In this document: positions 24,622 to 36,043 of the stretch, piece after piece
Numbering within the stretch: the first letter of the stretch is position 1
Layout of the letters: each line of letters begins with the position of its first letter
Origin: Trichoderma breve
Lineage: Eukaryota; Ascomycota; Sordariomycetes; Hypocreales; Hypocreaceae
DNA length: 64,000 nucleotides
Assembly (NCBI RefSeq): GCF_028502605.1
Contig: NW_026611593.1
Span: forward strand, 2,838,501-2,902,500
Direction: 5' to 3'
The notes under the pieces: model-generated
Told to the model about the DNA's origin: nothing
Seen by the model: the letters and a program-made list of their open reading frames with translations, nothing else
Database searches by the model: none
Position numbers and translations under genes: made by a program

Positions 24622-25319
24622 TTTGTGTGGTTGGGACTTGGTGGAATGATTTCTGGTTTGCAGTTTGTTATAATCTCCTAGATGATTACTGTTGAACTTT
24701 CGTGCGCTGATATGGAGTAGTGAGTGATCAATATAATACCAGGTACTAAGTTTGTGTCTTTAGCAAGTCCTTGTACTAAAGCTTCCAAGTGGTTGTTCCA
24801 CCCCCTGAGCAGGACTTACTGGCGCTTGGTGTTGTAGAAGCTGGCGGCAAACATGGATGTTGCTTGTTTGTGATCGAGGTTTTGTATAAATATTGTAAGA
24901 GCTCTTGAAGGTAGACCAAGCGGTGTAGATTTTTGGATGGCAGAACAAACGCCTTGAAAAGGCGGACTGCCTCTCTTGCCTTTGTGGGCAGAATGGACAG
25001 ACACTAAATCACGGAACGAGCTGCACATGTCCGATGCAGACGTTCGAAGCATTTGCTCACCAATATCTTAAGTTTGGTAGTGATATAATATGTCTGTATG
25101 ATGATGAGATAAACATTCGTGATTATGAGGTCGACAACAACGAGGCTTTGTAGACTAGGTAGAATTGGCTAAATCTTGGTGTTGTGATGAGTGTATTTGA
25201 TGCTGAGCAACGAAGAGTGCGATTCAGAGAGTCTACTAAGGGTAATTAAGACAAGTTACACAGATTCATCACACCATCTTTGCTTGTTTGTATTTGTAAA
25301 GACGAACCGATCAAGGCAT
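24622..25319. other. Intergenic
   Basis: Upstream region of the YTH gene and 3' region of the GPI mannosyltransferase gene. A 78-codon minus-strand ORF (24816-25052) has no recognisable features and is not called. Confidence 0.5.
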
Positions 25320-26693
25320 CTATGCTGGCGGCATAAACGAGGCAAATAAGCCTCCCTGGATACCGGCATACATGACCATAAAGACAACAACCACAGAGCC
25401 CAGTTTGCGAGTCTCACTATTTCCTAGGCTGTTGGCTATCCACCAATACCACACGGGGTATCCAGATGCCAGTCGAGTTATAATCTGCACGTGGAAATTG
25501 GTGATTGCCAGGACAGCAACCAATGTCTGGATCGCAGCTAATGTGAGAACAAAGGTATGATGTGATTCCGCAACAACAGGCGTAGTCCGGCTGAGGTTTC
25601 GACCCCAGCTACGAATAACTTGTACTCCTGACTTCAGAAGAAGCGTGAGCACAGGGCTGGCTAATATGAATAGAGGCAGCTGATTTGGGGTCCAATATCT
25701 CAAGAACCCATTATCCCTGTCCCCAGAGTGAGTACAAACTTGACGTGTGTCATTTTGATTTATAAAAACAACTTACCAGTAGTAGGCCTGAACAAAGGTA
25801 TATATGCTGGGTACTAAGCGGGAACACCATGGTCTTGGCTCTGCGTTAGTGAGATCAACCTTGCAATATCTGAACCAGGCCACCGTTTGCGGTACTACAC
25901 TGCCTGCTGCAATGCAGAGACCGCCAATGATCAAGGAGGCGAGCACGACCAGCCTTGAAATACTCGGCTGGCGAAAAAAGGCGAGCAAACCCCTGATCGC
26001 TTCTACGGCAAACAGGAGCCCACTGAACAAGCCGTTGCTCCTAAAAGCAGTGGCCAGTCCAAACGAAATGCCCGCGCCAAGAAAAGCTAGAATCCGTTTG
26101 CCAACGCCAGAACTGGGCTGGACACCCGTGGCAAAGAGCAGGTTGCCGATAAAAGACAGGCAGGCAAACGGACTCTCGCCGTACGGGGCGGATAGAAAGA
26201 GGCCGGCTGGAGAGAGAATGTGCAGAACCGCTGCCACGTAGGCTAGCGTTTTATTGCCAAAGAGAATGAGAGTGAGTCTGTGAAGAGCCAGAACGGCAAT
26301 CAGGTGAGAAAAGGTCGTAAAGATGATGGCCGTTAAGGGCTCGAGGGCAGCATCATCACCGCCGACCAGATGTGTTAACGGCTTGAAGAGCCACAGCATG
26401 CCGCGTACAGAAAGCGGCAACGCTGCTCCAAAGGCCCATTGCTGCTCGTAAACATAGCCGTCGCGCGCAGCCTTCATAAAGTACAGCGCATCCCATCGCG
26501 TCAACCGGGTTGCGAGGGCTGATGCATTTGCGCTTGAGCCGTACAAGCTCTGGAAGAAGAGAGACGTTGACGTGTCATAATCGTGACTGACGGTGGTTCC
26601 GAGGGCTATTGCCAGCAAGAAGGCTTTCCAGGCGGTAAAGACGGTGATGAGAGAGTGTAATGGGCGTGACTCATTGTAGGGGATGAGCTTCAT
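25320..26693 (-). CDS. GPI18: GPI mannosyltransferase 2 (PIG-V/Gpi18 family)
   Basis: ER membrane enzyme that adds the second mannose to the glycosylphosphatidylinositol precursor. Exons are 25777-26693 and 25320-25716, giving 437 residues, the usual family length. Motifs: RLTRWDALYFMKAARDGYVYEQQWAFG (the luminal WD segment after the first helix, a PIG-V hallmark), GLFLSAPYGESPFACLSF, GLATAFRSNGLFSG, and after the intron DNGFLRYWTPNQLPLFILA. Many hydrophobic helices alternate throughout, and the sequence ends in a helix with a short tail. The 60-nt intron splits a Trp codon (TG|G). Confidence 0.94.
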
Positions 26694-27612
26694 CTTTGTG
26701 GCTATGGGAGGTTGAGCATCGGATGATGGGTAAGTGAGTGCGTAGTTGTGGTGAGATGCTCAAATCATTTGCCTTGAATGCATTGGAATTGTTGATTTGC
26801 GTTCATTGACCAGCCTTGAGCAATATGAGTAGAATGGCGGATAACGAGTTTCAATGAGATTGCAAATTTATGAGAGTTCAGAGAGCATTGGTTTGATGTA
26901 ATGTGTGAAGCAAGCATTTGATGAAGTCAGTACATGTAGTCTGGCTTTTACACGTCTGTCTGGTAAAGCACCTGCTGGTATGCTGGATAGCTCTCTTGTA
27001 CTCTCTCCACTAATCTGCGACACTTTGGCGCTGTGCAAGCTTAAGAGTGCTTGATTCATAACACTAGCCAGTGGAGACCTCCTACCTTACAGAGATCAAG
27101 CAACTTGACTTTCATTCAACTACACTTCCCAAATCCACCAAATATATTCTGGTGCAAATATAATTGTAAATATTGATGGCGACTATCATTTCCTGGAGTC
27201 TATGACAATGGAAAGCTGACTCATATCTTTGCCTTTGAAATTATTGACAGCAGCCAGTATTAATTGGGTTGGTACCAGCCTCTACCACCATGTTGTCATC
27301 ACCCGATTTAAAAGGGCCGCGATGGCACATATTTGGTCAACCCGAAGCGCACAAATGTCAAATGTCTGCCTACGAACCAATAAAGTGATACCACGTCGGA
27401 GACGTTAGGCAGTCTGTTACAGCCACTCTGCCTAAAACGCCTCGCAAGGCTTTATGACTTCCAGCACTTCTACCTAATTGACAATGCCCAACAGCTCCAA
27501 GGCTAGAGACTCTACCTTACGTGCTCTAGCGAGATGCATTGGAAACATCTTCACTTGTTTGACAACAAACTATTCCTCAAACATCTGCTATTATTGCTAC
27601 CTGATATCAGCA
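26694..27612. other. Intergenic, divergent promoter region
   Basis: About 900 bp between GPI18 and the NACHT-ankyrin gene, which point away from each other. The NACHT-ankyrin frame is open upstream to 27478 with an ATG at 27484; this stretch is taken as 5' leader. No other gene was seen. Confidence 0.5.
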
Positions 27613-30600
27613 ATGAGTTTCGGCCTCGAGATTGACTTCTTAGCCGTGGCCGGGCTTGTAAAACAGATACGCAAGAGTTTTGTTGGCGCCCCGGAGCAGT
27701 TCAAGGCCATTTCTGATGATATTCGAGCATTTTCCATCATTTTGCATGACATCGAGGTCAACTGTACCGAACTTGGCCCGGAGCAGTCTCAAGAATACCA
27801 GAGCGTCGTTGCCAGCTGCAAGCGTCTACTTGTGCAGCTTAAAAGGACTTTGGAGGAATACTCCGGTGTTGCGAAAGGCGACAAAACTGGGAAAAGGACG
27901 GCCATCAAAAGAGTCTGGAACCGGCTCAAATGGGAACCCGACGACATCCGTGACATACGCAGCCAAATATCCGTCAAGATAGACACCTTGAGAAGCCTCA
28001 ACGATCAAGTTACCAGCCACAACATCGTAAAGCTTATCCGTCACCAGGAAAATACGGAACGTGAAGCTACGATTAAATGGATCAGCGACATCAACTATAT
28101 TGCGCAACAAAATGATATCTTTCTACGTTGCCAGACAGGCTCTCGAAAGTGGTTATTTGAATCCGAAATATACTTGGAATGGCTCAGGCGGAAAGGCAGC
28201 CTCCTCTTTTGCCCCGGAAACGCTGGCACAGGAAAGACCTTTACGACGGCGATGGTGGTCGAGAGTTTGCGGCTTGCGAATGATGCTGAAACTTTGACGA
28301 CTTACATGTACTGCTCTTACCAGAATCACACCCAAACTATAGAGAAGCTGCTCTGCAGTCTTTTACGAGTTGCATTCGAAGAGGCAGATTACGAGGCAGA
28401 TGGAGCTGTTTCCGCCTGCAAGCAGTTGCGGTTGTCTAACAAATCCATTTCTCGACAGCACTGCTTAACCCTACTCCAAGGCCTCTTTTCTAGATTTACG
28501 AGGGTCAATTTGATAGTGGATGCACTAGATGAACTTCCAAATGAAGTCCGACGACCGCTCATATACGACCTTCTTAAGCTCCATGAGCATCCCAACGTCA
28601 GCCTTTTTGTGACTTCACGTGGTATTCCCGAGATTCAACACTTCTTCGAGGACTGTGAAAACTATACCTCTCTGGAAGTGAGGTCAAGCGACGAGGATAT
28701 CCGGGATTTCTTGCGAGACAACATTTTCCAACTACCGAATTTTGTTGCTCGGTCTCAGAAGCTGCAAGATGAAGTGATCGACTCGGTTACAGACGCAAGT
28801 GCCGGCATGTATGTATTAGGTCTCATATAATGAGCGTTTGTTGGCTTGGCTTTGCTCACTCATTCTTTAGGTTTCTACTTGCCGAGCTATACCTGAAATC
28901 TTTAGCCAACATAATACTAGTAGGCAGTCTTCGTACACGGCTTTCCAATTTGGCAACTGGTTCGAATACATACGATACTTTATATGAAGGTTCCATGCTC
29001 CGAATTGGATTTCAAGGGCCCGAATTGGAGCATATTGCTATACAGATGCTTCTGGTTCTAACATGCGCCAGGCGCCCTCTTTCATCCCAGGAGCTTAGCC
29101 ATGCACTGTCTATTGACGAGAGCAGTGAGGATTTTGATGAAGACATGATTCCAGACATGGATGATCTGGTCGCCGCGTGTACCGGACTCGTTGTATTAGA
29201 TGACACGAGCCACATCGTGCATCTGGTGCACAAATCAGCCTCAGAATATTTCGAGCGCACAAGAACCCGCTGGTTTCCAAGTGCGAATGAGAAAATGGCA
29301 TTTATATGCCTTCGATACCTTCAAATTGCTGAAAAAGAGCCAGAAGAAACCAGAGGAGACAAGGCCCCCTTCTTCTACTATGCCAAGGCAAATTGGTGTT
29401 ACCACTCTATGGAGAGTGAGAAGGAGGCCGTGAACGATGCTGCGATGAGTGATGCATCAAGAACAGAATCGGCTTCTGACAATAGTCCTTTGCCGAATAG
29501 ACTGGCAGTTATTCAGCTCTCTATCCAGCAAATGACTAAAGAAGTGGTCGATGTTGATTCTAGTATCGTTGAAGCCTGCCACGCTGGCCATCAGGCATGG
29601 GTCGAGCAACTCTTAGTAGTTCGCAACTACGATATGAATATACACGGCATAAGTCAAAAGGAATTTATATCTGACGACGGGCAATTAATAACCTCTGCCT
29701 TACCGACCGAACTCTTCAGAGATAATGTACTGTTGACAATCGCGGCTGCACGAGGAGATTACAGCATGGCCCTATTGTTGTTGGCACAAGGGGCAGATCC
29801 AAATATTTTCAACGCTATGGGGCAGACGCCATTGCTAATCGCCATGATGAATGGTTTTGATAGCCTAGTCTCACTACTACTGGATCACAAGTTAATTAAG
29901 CCAGACATGATGTGCCAGCATTCAGGCGGACTTTCTACTGCTTTCTTGGCGTCGATTTACCTCGAGAAACAAGAATGTTTTAAGTTGCTTCTCGAGAGAT
30001 CTAATCGTAGAGCAAGAGATAGCTTCAAAAGAGGTGCCATGTGGCTGGCTGCCGCTGCTGGTTACAACAGTATCATCTCTGAGCTTCTCAAATGGCCTGA
30101 TATAGAGATTGACTACACTGATACGGATTTTTGTGGCAATCCACTTACTGCAGCGGTACGAGGCGGTCACGAAGAAACTGCTCTACTTTTATTGCCATTC
30201 TCAAAATGTCAGAGCTGTAGCCATTGTGGGATTACGCCAATGCACTATGCAGTCCGCAATAGACTCCACAATCTCCTGGAACGGCTACTGAAACATGATG
30301 CATCGGCAGTAGACAGCGAACTATATAACCAAAGCCAGCGTTTTCTGGTCGATTGTGATCAGTACCCTATAGAGCGTGCAAAGACGCCACTCACCACCGC
30401 CATTTATCTACAGGATGCACAAGCCACTCAAATTCTGCTGCCGTATGTCGATCCGAATCAAGGCCTGAAAACTTGGAGACTTCTTCACGGAGTAGTCGAA
30501 TGGGGTAACGTTGAGATATTTGAGCTGCTTCTAAAAAAAGAAGGTGTAGAGCTGGATGCCGTGGATGAGCGTGGCCAAACACCATTTCTCTTGGCAGCTG

Positions 30601-32438
30601 AACGTGGAAATTACGACATGATGAATACACTCATCCAGAAAGGAGACATTCAACTTGACATAAGAAATAAGTACGGTAAAAGGCTATTTCTCGTGACAGT
30701 GGAAGGTGGAAATTTGGACATGGTAAATGTACTCATCAAGGAACAGGCTATTCAACTTGACATAAGACATAAGTATGGTAAACCGCCATGTTTCCTAATT
30801 GAGGAACGTGCAAATTGCGACACGCTAAATGCGCTCATCAAACTTGGGAGCATTCAATCTGATGGAAGGGATGTGCTGGGCTACGTTGCGGACCACTATT
30901 TCAAAAACCATTTCCCAAATATGCATGTGGACTGCTTCCGCATTTTGGCGTCTATCTTGGATATAAACATCAATCAAAAGGATCCAGCGGGCTCAACCTT
31001 TCTCCATCGAGCTTGCAGCGTGCGTCCAAAGATCTCTATTAAAAAGGATATGGGAATCCAGATATTCGAGGCAGAATTGTTGGAAACTAACTCCGCCCAT
31101 CTGGTCGCTGAGCTGTTGAGGAGACCTAACGTTGATGTGAACTCGTTGGATGCGGAGGGAAATACACCCCTCCTCCTTGCTGTGAAGAATCACCAGCGAG
31201 ACGTCGTACGCTTGCTGCTGGAACGGGAAGATACAGATGTGTTGGTCCAAAATGAATACGGCAATGATGCTCTATTGCTAGCCTCAGGATATACGCCCAT
31301 GTTTATCCAACTATTTTCGAAAAGACCTTCTTCTATGAAGGCCGAGATCCGTCCTTTGTCAGGCCTGGTACCAACTCGCTATAGAGTAGACCATTGGCCT
31401 AAAGTACTGAACGCAGAGTTCAAGGAGTACGATGAATCAATTCTCAGCTTGCTGTTCCACGATAAACGTACACAATCACACCACAGGAACAACAAGGGGG
31501 AAGATATCTTGGCCCGTGTGGCCATGACAGGCACTAAGAAAATGGTCGAAACAGTCCTTGGAACAGCCGAACTGGCATCGACCCTAGATTTCAAACATCC
31601 GCGCGGGGAGAGCCTTCTTTCTCGTGCTTTACAGAAGAACAAAGATGACGAGGCTGTAGATCTTCTGATTGCGTACTGGCCTGTTGAGATTCTCCAGGAA
31701 GCCGATGGTGGCGGTCGTACTCCACTCTCGTATGCAGTGCAGAGAAGTACCAGCAAGGCAACTCGATCACTCCTGGAAGCTGGGGTAGACATCAACGTGG
31801 CAGGTCGATGTGGGAAAACACCCTTGTCCTTTGCTAGTCAAAACAGAGGTTCTGACGCAGCTTGTTTACTCATCGCCCTCAACAACATACAAATTAATAT
31901 TTCAGATAACAAAGGCTTAACACCGCTAATGTATGCAAGCGATACATATCACATCCCCGCCGTGTCTGCCCTTCTCAAAAAGCCAGATGTTGATGTGCGG
32001 GCGATAGATGGTGAGAGGCATTCATTCTTGTGCTATCTCATGGAGTCCTATTATTCTGTCTATGATATTACAAGTGGACTAAAAAAGGAGCTGGACAGTC
32101 TAGACCATTGTATCCAATGTCTTTTACAACGTCATGGTTGCATTATCGACGCCTATGACCATAGCCCTTTCACTTGTGCCTTAGAGAGAGCTGGATCGTT
32201 CTCCAGGCTATGCGATAAAGACTTCCGTTTCATACAGAGTTTACGACGCTATGGCAGCCTAGCGAGATACTTCCATCCTGGTCTGAACCTTTCACGATGC
32301 CGCGACATAATCGGGCTTTTGAAAATACTAGGTGAAGATAATGAGGTCAGCCTTGACAGCTATTCCGACGATCGATCTCTCGGGTTGAGGGTATTACAGC
32401 TTTTCGAAAATAAAGAGGCTTACAATAGACGAATATAA
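27613..32438 (+). CDS. STAND (NLR-like) NTPase with NACHT domain and long ankyrin-repeat region
   Basis: Large signal-transducing ATPase of the fungal NLR-like class, thought to work in non-self recognition and programmed cell death. Exons are 27613-28808 and 28871-32438, giving 1587 residues. The start MSFGLEIDFLAVAGLVKQI matches the common opening of fungal NLR N-terminal domains; an in-frame ATG at 27484 would add 43 residues. The NACHT domain shows Walker A GNAGTGKT (residue about 202) and Walker B LIVDALDEL (about 298), followed by SRGIPEIQ and a winged-helix-like region with HLVHKSASEYF. The 62-nt intron restores SAGMFLLAELYLKSL. From about residue 690 to 1500 there are many ankyrin units, some degenerate, including adjacent near-identical 34-residue units at 30600-30850. 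The N-terminal effector class is not identified. The stop codon lies in a tandem repeat. Confidence 0.9.
30648..30851 (+). repeat. Near-identical ankyrin-unit duplication inside the STAND gene
   Basis: Two successive 102-bp (34-codon) units start at 30648 and 30750, sharing the segment coding IQLDIR(N/H)KYGK with only a few base differences. A further diverged unit begins at about 30852. This marks recent in-frame duplication or gene conversion. Confidence 0.7.
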
Positions 32439-32519
32439 CGGGGTAATAGATGCTTACAATAGACGAATATAACGGGGTAATAAATGCTTACAATAGACGA
32501 ATATAACGGGGTAACAGAT
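32418..32519 (+). repeat. 34-bp tandem repeat (three copies) spanning the stop codon of the STAND gene
   Basis: Unit begins GCTTACAATAGACGAATATA and repeats at 32418, 32452 and 32486 with 1-2 mismatches; a partial fourth start (GCTTG) follows. The TAA stop of the upstream gene is inside the first unit, so its last residues (AYNRRI) are repeat-encoded. The unit is not a multiple of three. Confidence 0.95.
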
Positions 32520-32741
32520 GCTTGAATAGTAACCTAAGTAGAAGTTCAAGCTATTTCCTATGCATCTTGCCATGGCACGTCTGATATGATATCGAGGTAC
32601 TACATATATAAAGAGCACTTCTTGAATGCATCATTTGGTTGGTGTTTGTTTATTTGTACTTCATTCCTCCATGTACACCCATTCTATAAGTTCAACAAAT
32701 ACAAAGAATACAAATCATAAAAACATCGCTGCCATTCAAAC
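32439..32741. other. Intergenic, convergent 3' regions
   Basis: About 300 bp between the stop codons of the STAND gene and the dehydratase gene, holding the rest of the 34-bp repeat. Nothing else was seen. Confidence 0.6.
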
Positions 32742-34173
32742 TCAAATCTTTTCTCCAGTCAAGATGGGCAGAGCCTCATCGCTCGTCCACCAACTTACAC
32801 CCTTCTCACCAGGATAAGCATACTTGTCCATGCTCTCGGGCTTCATTTCGACACTGTATCCGGGCTCCGTCGGGGTCTGGTAGTATCCGTCCTTGATGAC
32901 CGAGGGATGCAAAAAATGCTCGTGAAGGTGGTCCACAAACTCCAAGACGGAAAGCTTGCCGGTGACAACCACGTAGTCGATGGTGCTCAAGTGCTGAGTG
33001 TACTCGGGGAGACCCACGCCACCGGAATGCGGGACAATGGGCACGCCAAACTTCTTGGCCATGAGCAGAACAGCCAGGACTTCGTTGACACCGCCCAGAC
33101 GGCAGGCGTCGATCTGGCAGACGTCGATGGCGCCCGTCATGAGGAGCTGCTTGAACATGACACGGTTCTGGCACATCTCGCCAGTAGCAACACCGATACC
33201 GTAGGGCTTGAGGGCCTCGCGAACAGCCTTGTGGCCCATGACATCGTCGGGCGAGGTTGGCTCTTCAATAAACCAGGGCTTATACTCGCTGAGCTGCTTC
33301 ATGTAATCGATTGCCTCCGGAACGGACCAGACCTGGTTGGCGTCGACCATGAGGACGTTGCCCTTGTCGAAGCCAATGATTTCGCGAGCAATACCCAGAC
33401 GCCTCCTGTCCTCTTCAACGCTGCCGCCGACCTTGACCTTGAAGTGTCTGTATCCGTCGGCCAGTGTGTCTCTCAGCAGCTGCTTCATCTTCTCCTCGCC
33501 GTATCCCAGCCAACCGGCACTTGTTGTGTATGCGGGAACAGCTCTGTTCTGAAGGGCCTCCTCAATGCGCTTGGCCTTGCCAGCCTCCTGCTCGCGCAGC
33601 ATCGCAACAGCCTCCTCCGGTGTGATGGCGTCTGTGATGTAGCGGAAATCAATGCAGCGGACGTACTCCTCGGGCGTCATGTCGGCCACGATGCGCCACA
33701 CGGGCTTGTTGAGCGTCTTTGCCCACAGATCCCAGACAGCGTTGACGACGGCTCCCAGGGCGAGATGGATGACGCCCTTTTCGGGACCAATCCATCGCAG
33801 CTGGCTGTCGTTGACTAGATATCGCCATGTCTTGCCCCAGTCGGCTACTAGTGAGGAGAGAGTCTTGCCTTTGAGGCGGTCGGCAACGTGGGTGATGGCG
33901 GCGCAGACAATGTCGTTTCCGCGTCCGATGGTGAATGTCTGTTACGAGGAGCGATTTGTTAGTTGATCAAGTCCCAATTGAGTGTTACAGGTTGGGGATG
34001 GAGGTAGAGCTGCTTACCATGCCGTGGCCGCTGTGAGGGGAATCTGTCTCCAGGATGCAGTACGCCGCTGAGTAGTCGCCGGCAGCGTTCATGGCGTCTG
34101 AGCCTGTCTTGTCGAGGGACGTCGGGAACCGAACATCGCGGCTCCTGAATCCAGTAATGGTAACTTCAGACAT
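32742..34173 (-). CDS. LGD1: L-galactonate dehydratase (D-galacturonate catabolism)
   Basis: Converts L-galactonate to 2-keto-3-deoxy-L-galactonate, the second step of the fungal D-galacturonate (pectin) pathway. Exons are 34018-34173 and 32742-33938, giving 450 residues, equal to T. reesei LGD1 as I recall it; the sequence also looks almost the same throughout. It belongs to the enolase superfamily, mandelate-racemase-like group: catalytic Lys in FKVKVGG, metal ligands in LMVDANQVW, FIEEPTSPDD and ATGEMCQNR, and a catalytic His in VPHSGGVGLPEY. The 79-nt intron joins SGHGM to TFTIGRGNDIVCAA. The strength of this match is the main pointer to Trichoderma. The next pathway genes are not in the window. 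Confidence 0.96.
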
Positions 34174-36043
34174 TGTGACTGTGTGTGGGTATGAAGTTGA
34201 GAGATGGGGTTGGAGGGGCAGAATGAGGTGAGGTGAGTTGGTGAGAATGGATGACAGAAGAAAGAATGACAAGCTGCAGCTGCGGCGAGAGGACCAAAGG
34301 GTATTTATTGCTCTACTGGATACCACAAAAGACTAAAGCAGAAGCCGGTTTCGCAGAAAAGGAAGAGGCAAAAGAATCACAAGCACATGCAGTTTCACTG
34401 GTGTCCCCAGTTGTCACGATATAGCTGGCCAATATAAGCGACGGAGAATATATAGCCGTTGAACCGGTTACGCCTCGCGAGCTCTTTTTACTCAGCCATT
34501 GGTGGGATCTAAACCGCCGGGACCGTCTACGCGTAGCAAAAGGGATTATTTACGGAGTCGAGAAACTCGTCGTCATCTGGACCGAAAGACGATTGGTTCG
34601 CAACAAGACAAATTGGTGAAGAGAATGACATCTTTTGGGGGTCCGGAGTTGGAGACTGAATCGTGTAATATGAGGGGAGGGCGGGAATGCTTTGCCTGTC
34701 TTGGGTTCTTCTTTTCCTCTATTGGTTAGACAGAGCAATATCTAGCCGGAAGAGCCAATCATTTTATCAAGTTCGGAGTTACGAGTGAAATAAGATTAGC
34801 CGCTTCTTTTGCAACTGAATCCCTTTTGGAGGGGCTTTCGGGGTACCATCGGAAGATGAGAACCCCGCCCCCGCATTGGATATAGAAGCTCGTGTTTACT
34901 TCGGTAGAGAGACCCGAACAAGCATCATTTTTGGAGTTGGATTTGGCTGGATACTTGTACTCAATAAACAGTTATGTATCATGTCAGCAATGGAGTATAT
35001 ATAGAGGAGCAAGTTTTATGGATGCAATAGTTCTCTCATACACATACCTTGGCTCTTCCTTCACTACGTTGATCGATGTTCATGAGTTTCTCATCTTACA
35101 GCAGTCATCTAATCCCGTCGGTTTTCATTCCTTCCGACGCTCCTCCACGCGAGTGACAATAAACTATCGACAGCTTATTTCCCGACGGCTTTTCTCGCTA
35201 TAATTGACAACGGTTTTGGATATTTACTGTAAAATACATGACTGATATGGCTATTTTAAGCTTGATTAATTGAAACAATGTCCATGTCTTGATGTTTCAT
35301 CATACAACTGTGCTACACGTGAGACTTGAGACATGAGAGCTGGAGAAGGTGGTGAGCCAATCCATATAAATGGAGTACCTGCTGCTTAATGACTTGCAGA
35401 TCGATCTGATCTGTGTCTGTGTTTACTCAGCTTGCATTTGTTTAGTGATTCTAGCTATCTATTGGCTGAACCGATGTGTTGGGGTAACTGAACCTCCACG
35501 AGGCAAGATTGTATGGATGACTTTGATTAGACGTTGATAAGGCTAGCCAATGTTCTTATCGTCAGTTACAACGCTGCTACCTCTATTCAGTACGTACAGC
35601 CGTATTGCATTGATCTTTTTACTTTGAAATCAAAAAGTTGTGTCCATGTTCATCATTCACAAGTGTTTGTCTATAAAGCAAATCCGCCGCTGCATATCTC
35701 TGGCGGGATACTTTAGCTAATGCTCATCTCTCCCTTTAAATGAATCAACAATCTCCAAGTGAATGCACTTACTGATTCATCATCTGTAATCTAAGCATAG
35801 AGTTTAGTAGGTGGAGTGACAATGAACTGTGCATCAAGCTACATCATATCCATGTACCTGTCTTGTCCCCGCCAAAACTGCATCACGAAGCTGTTAGTGA
35901 CGTGCCCCACTTTTGCCAACCGTTAATTCTTGAGCTCGATGCGGCGAGCTTCTCTTCACGTTCAACCTCGAATCATCCCAACAACAGTCACTTGATCTCT
36001 TCATTTCAATTTCATAATACCTGCTACACCATCTAACCAAACC
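34174..36043. other. Intergenic, long divergent promoter region
   Basis: 1.9 kb between LGD1 and the ERCC1/RAD10 gene. It holds the LGD1 promoter with candidate elements and is AT-rich from about 35200 to 35800. Short ORFs here have no recognisable features. Confidence 0.5.
34499..34505. promoter_or_regulatory. Candidate TTGGNGG element upstream of LGD1 (one of three)
   Basis: The sequence CATTGGTGGGA here contains TTGGTGG, matching the CCNCCAA-type element described for galacturonate-responsive genes in Aspergillus. Two further TTGGNGG matches lie at 34635-34641 and 34826-34832, all within 660 bp upstream of the LGD1 start. Such a short motif can occur by chance. Confidence 0.3.

Noticed and set aside
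24816..25052. 78-codon minus-strand ORF between the YTH and GPI18 genes
   Set aside because: No motif, no clear start context, and no compositional sign of coding; probably chance.
32907..33818. 303-codon ORF antisense to L-galactonate dehydratase
   Set aside because: It is a mirror of codon bias in the LGD1 coding strand, with repetitive Val/Asp/Leu content and no motifs.
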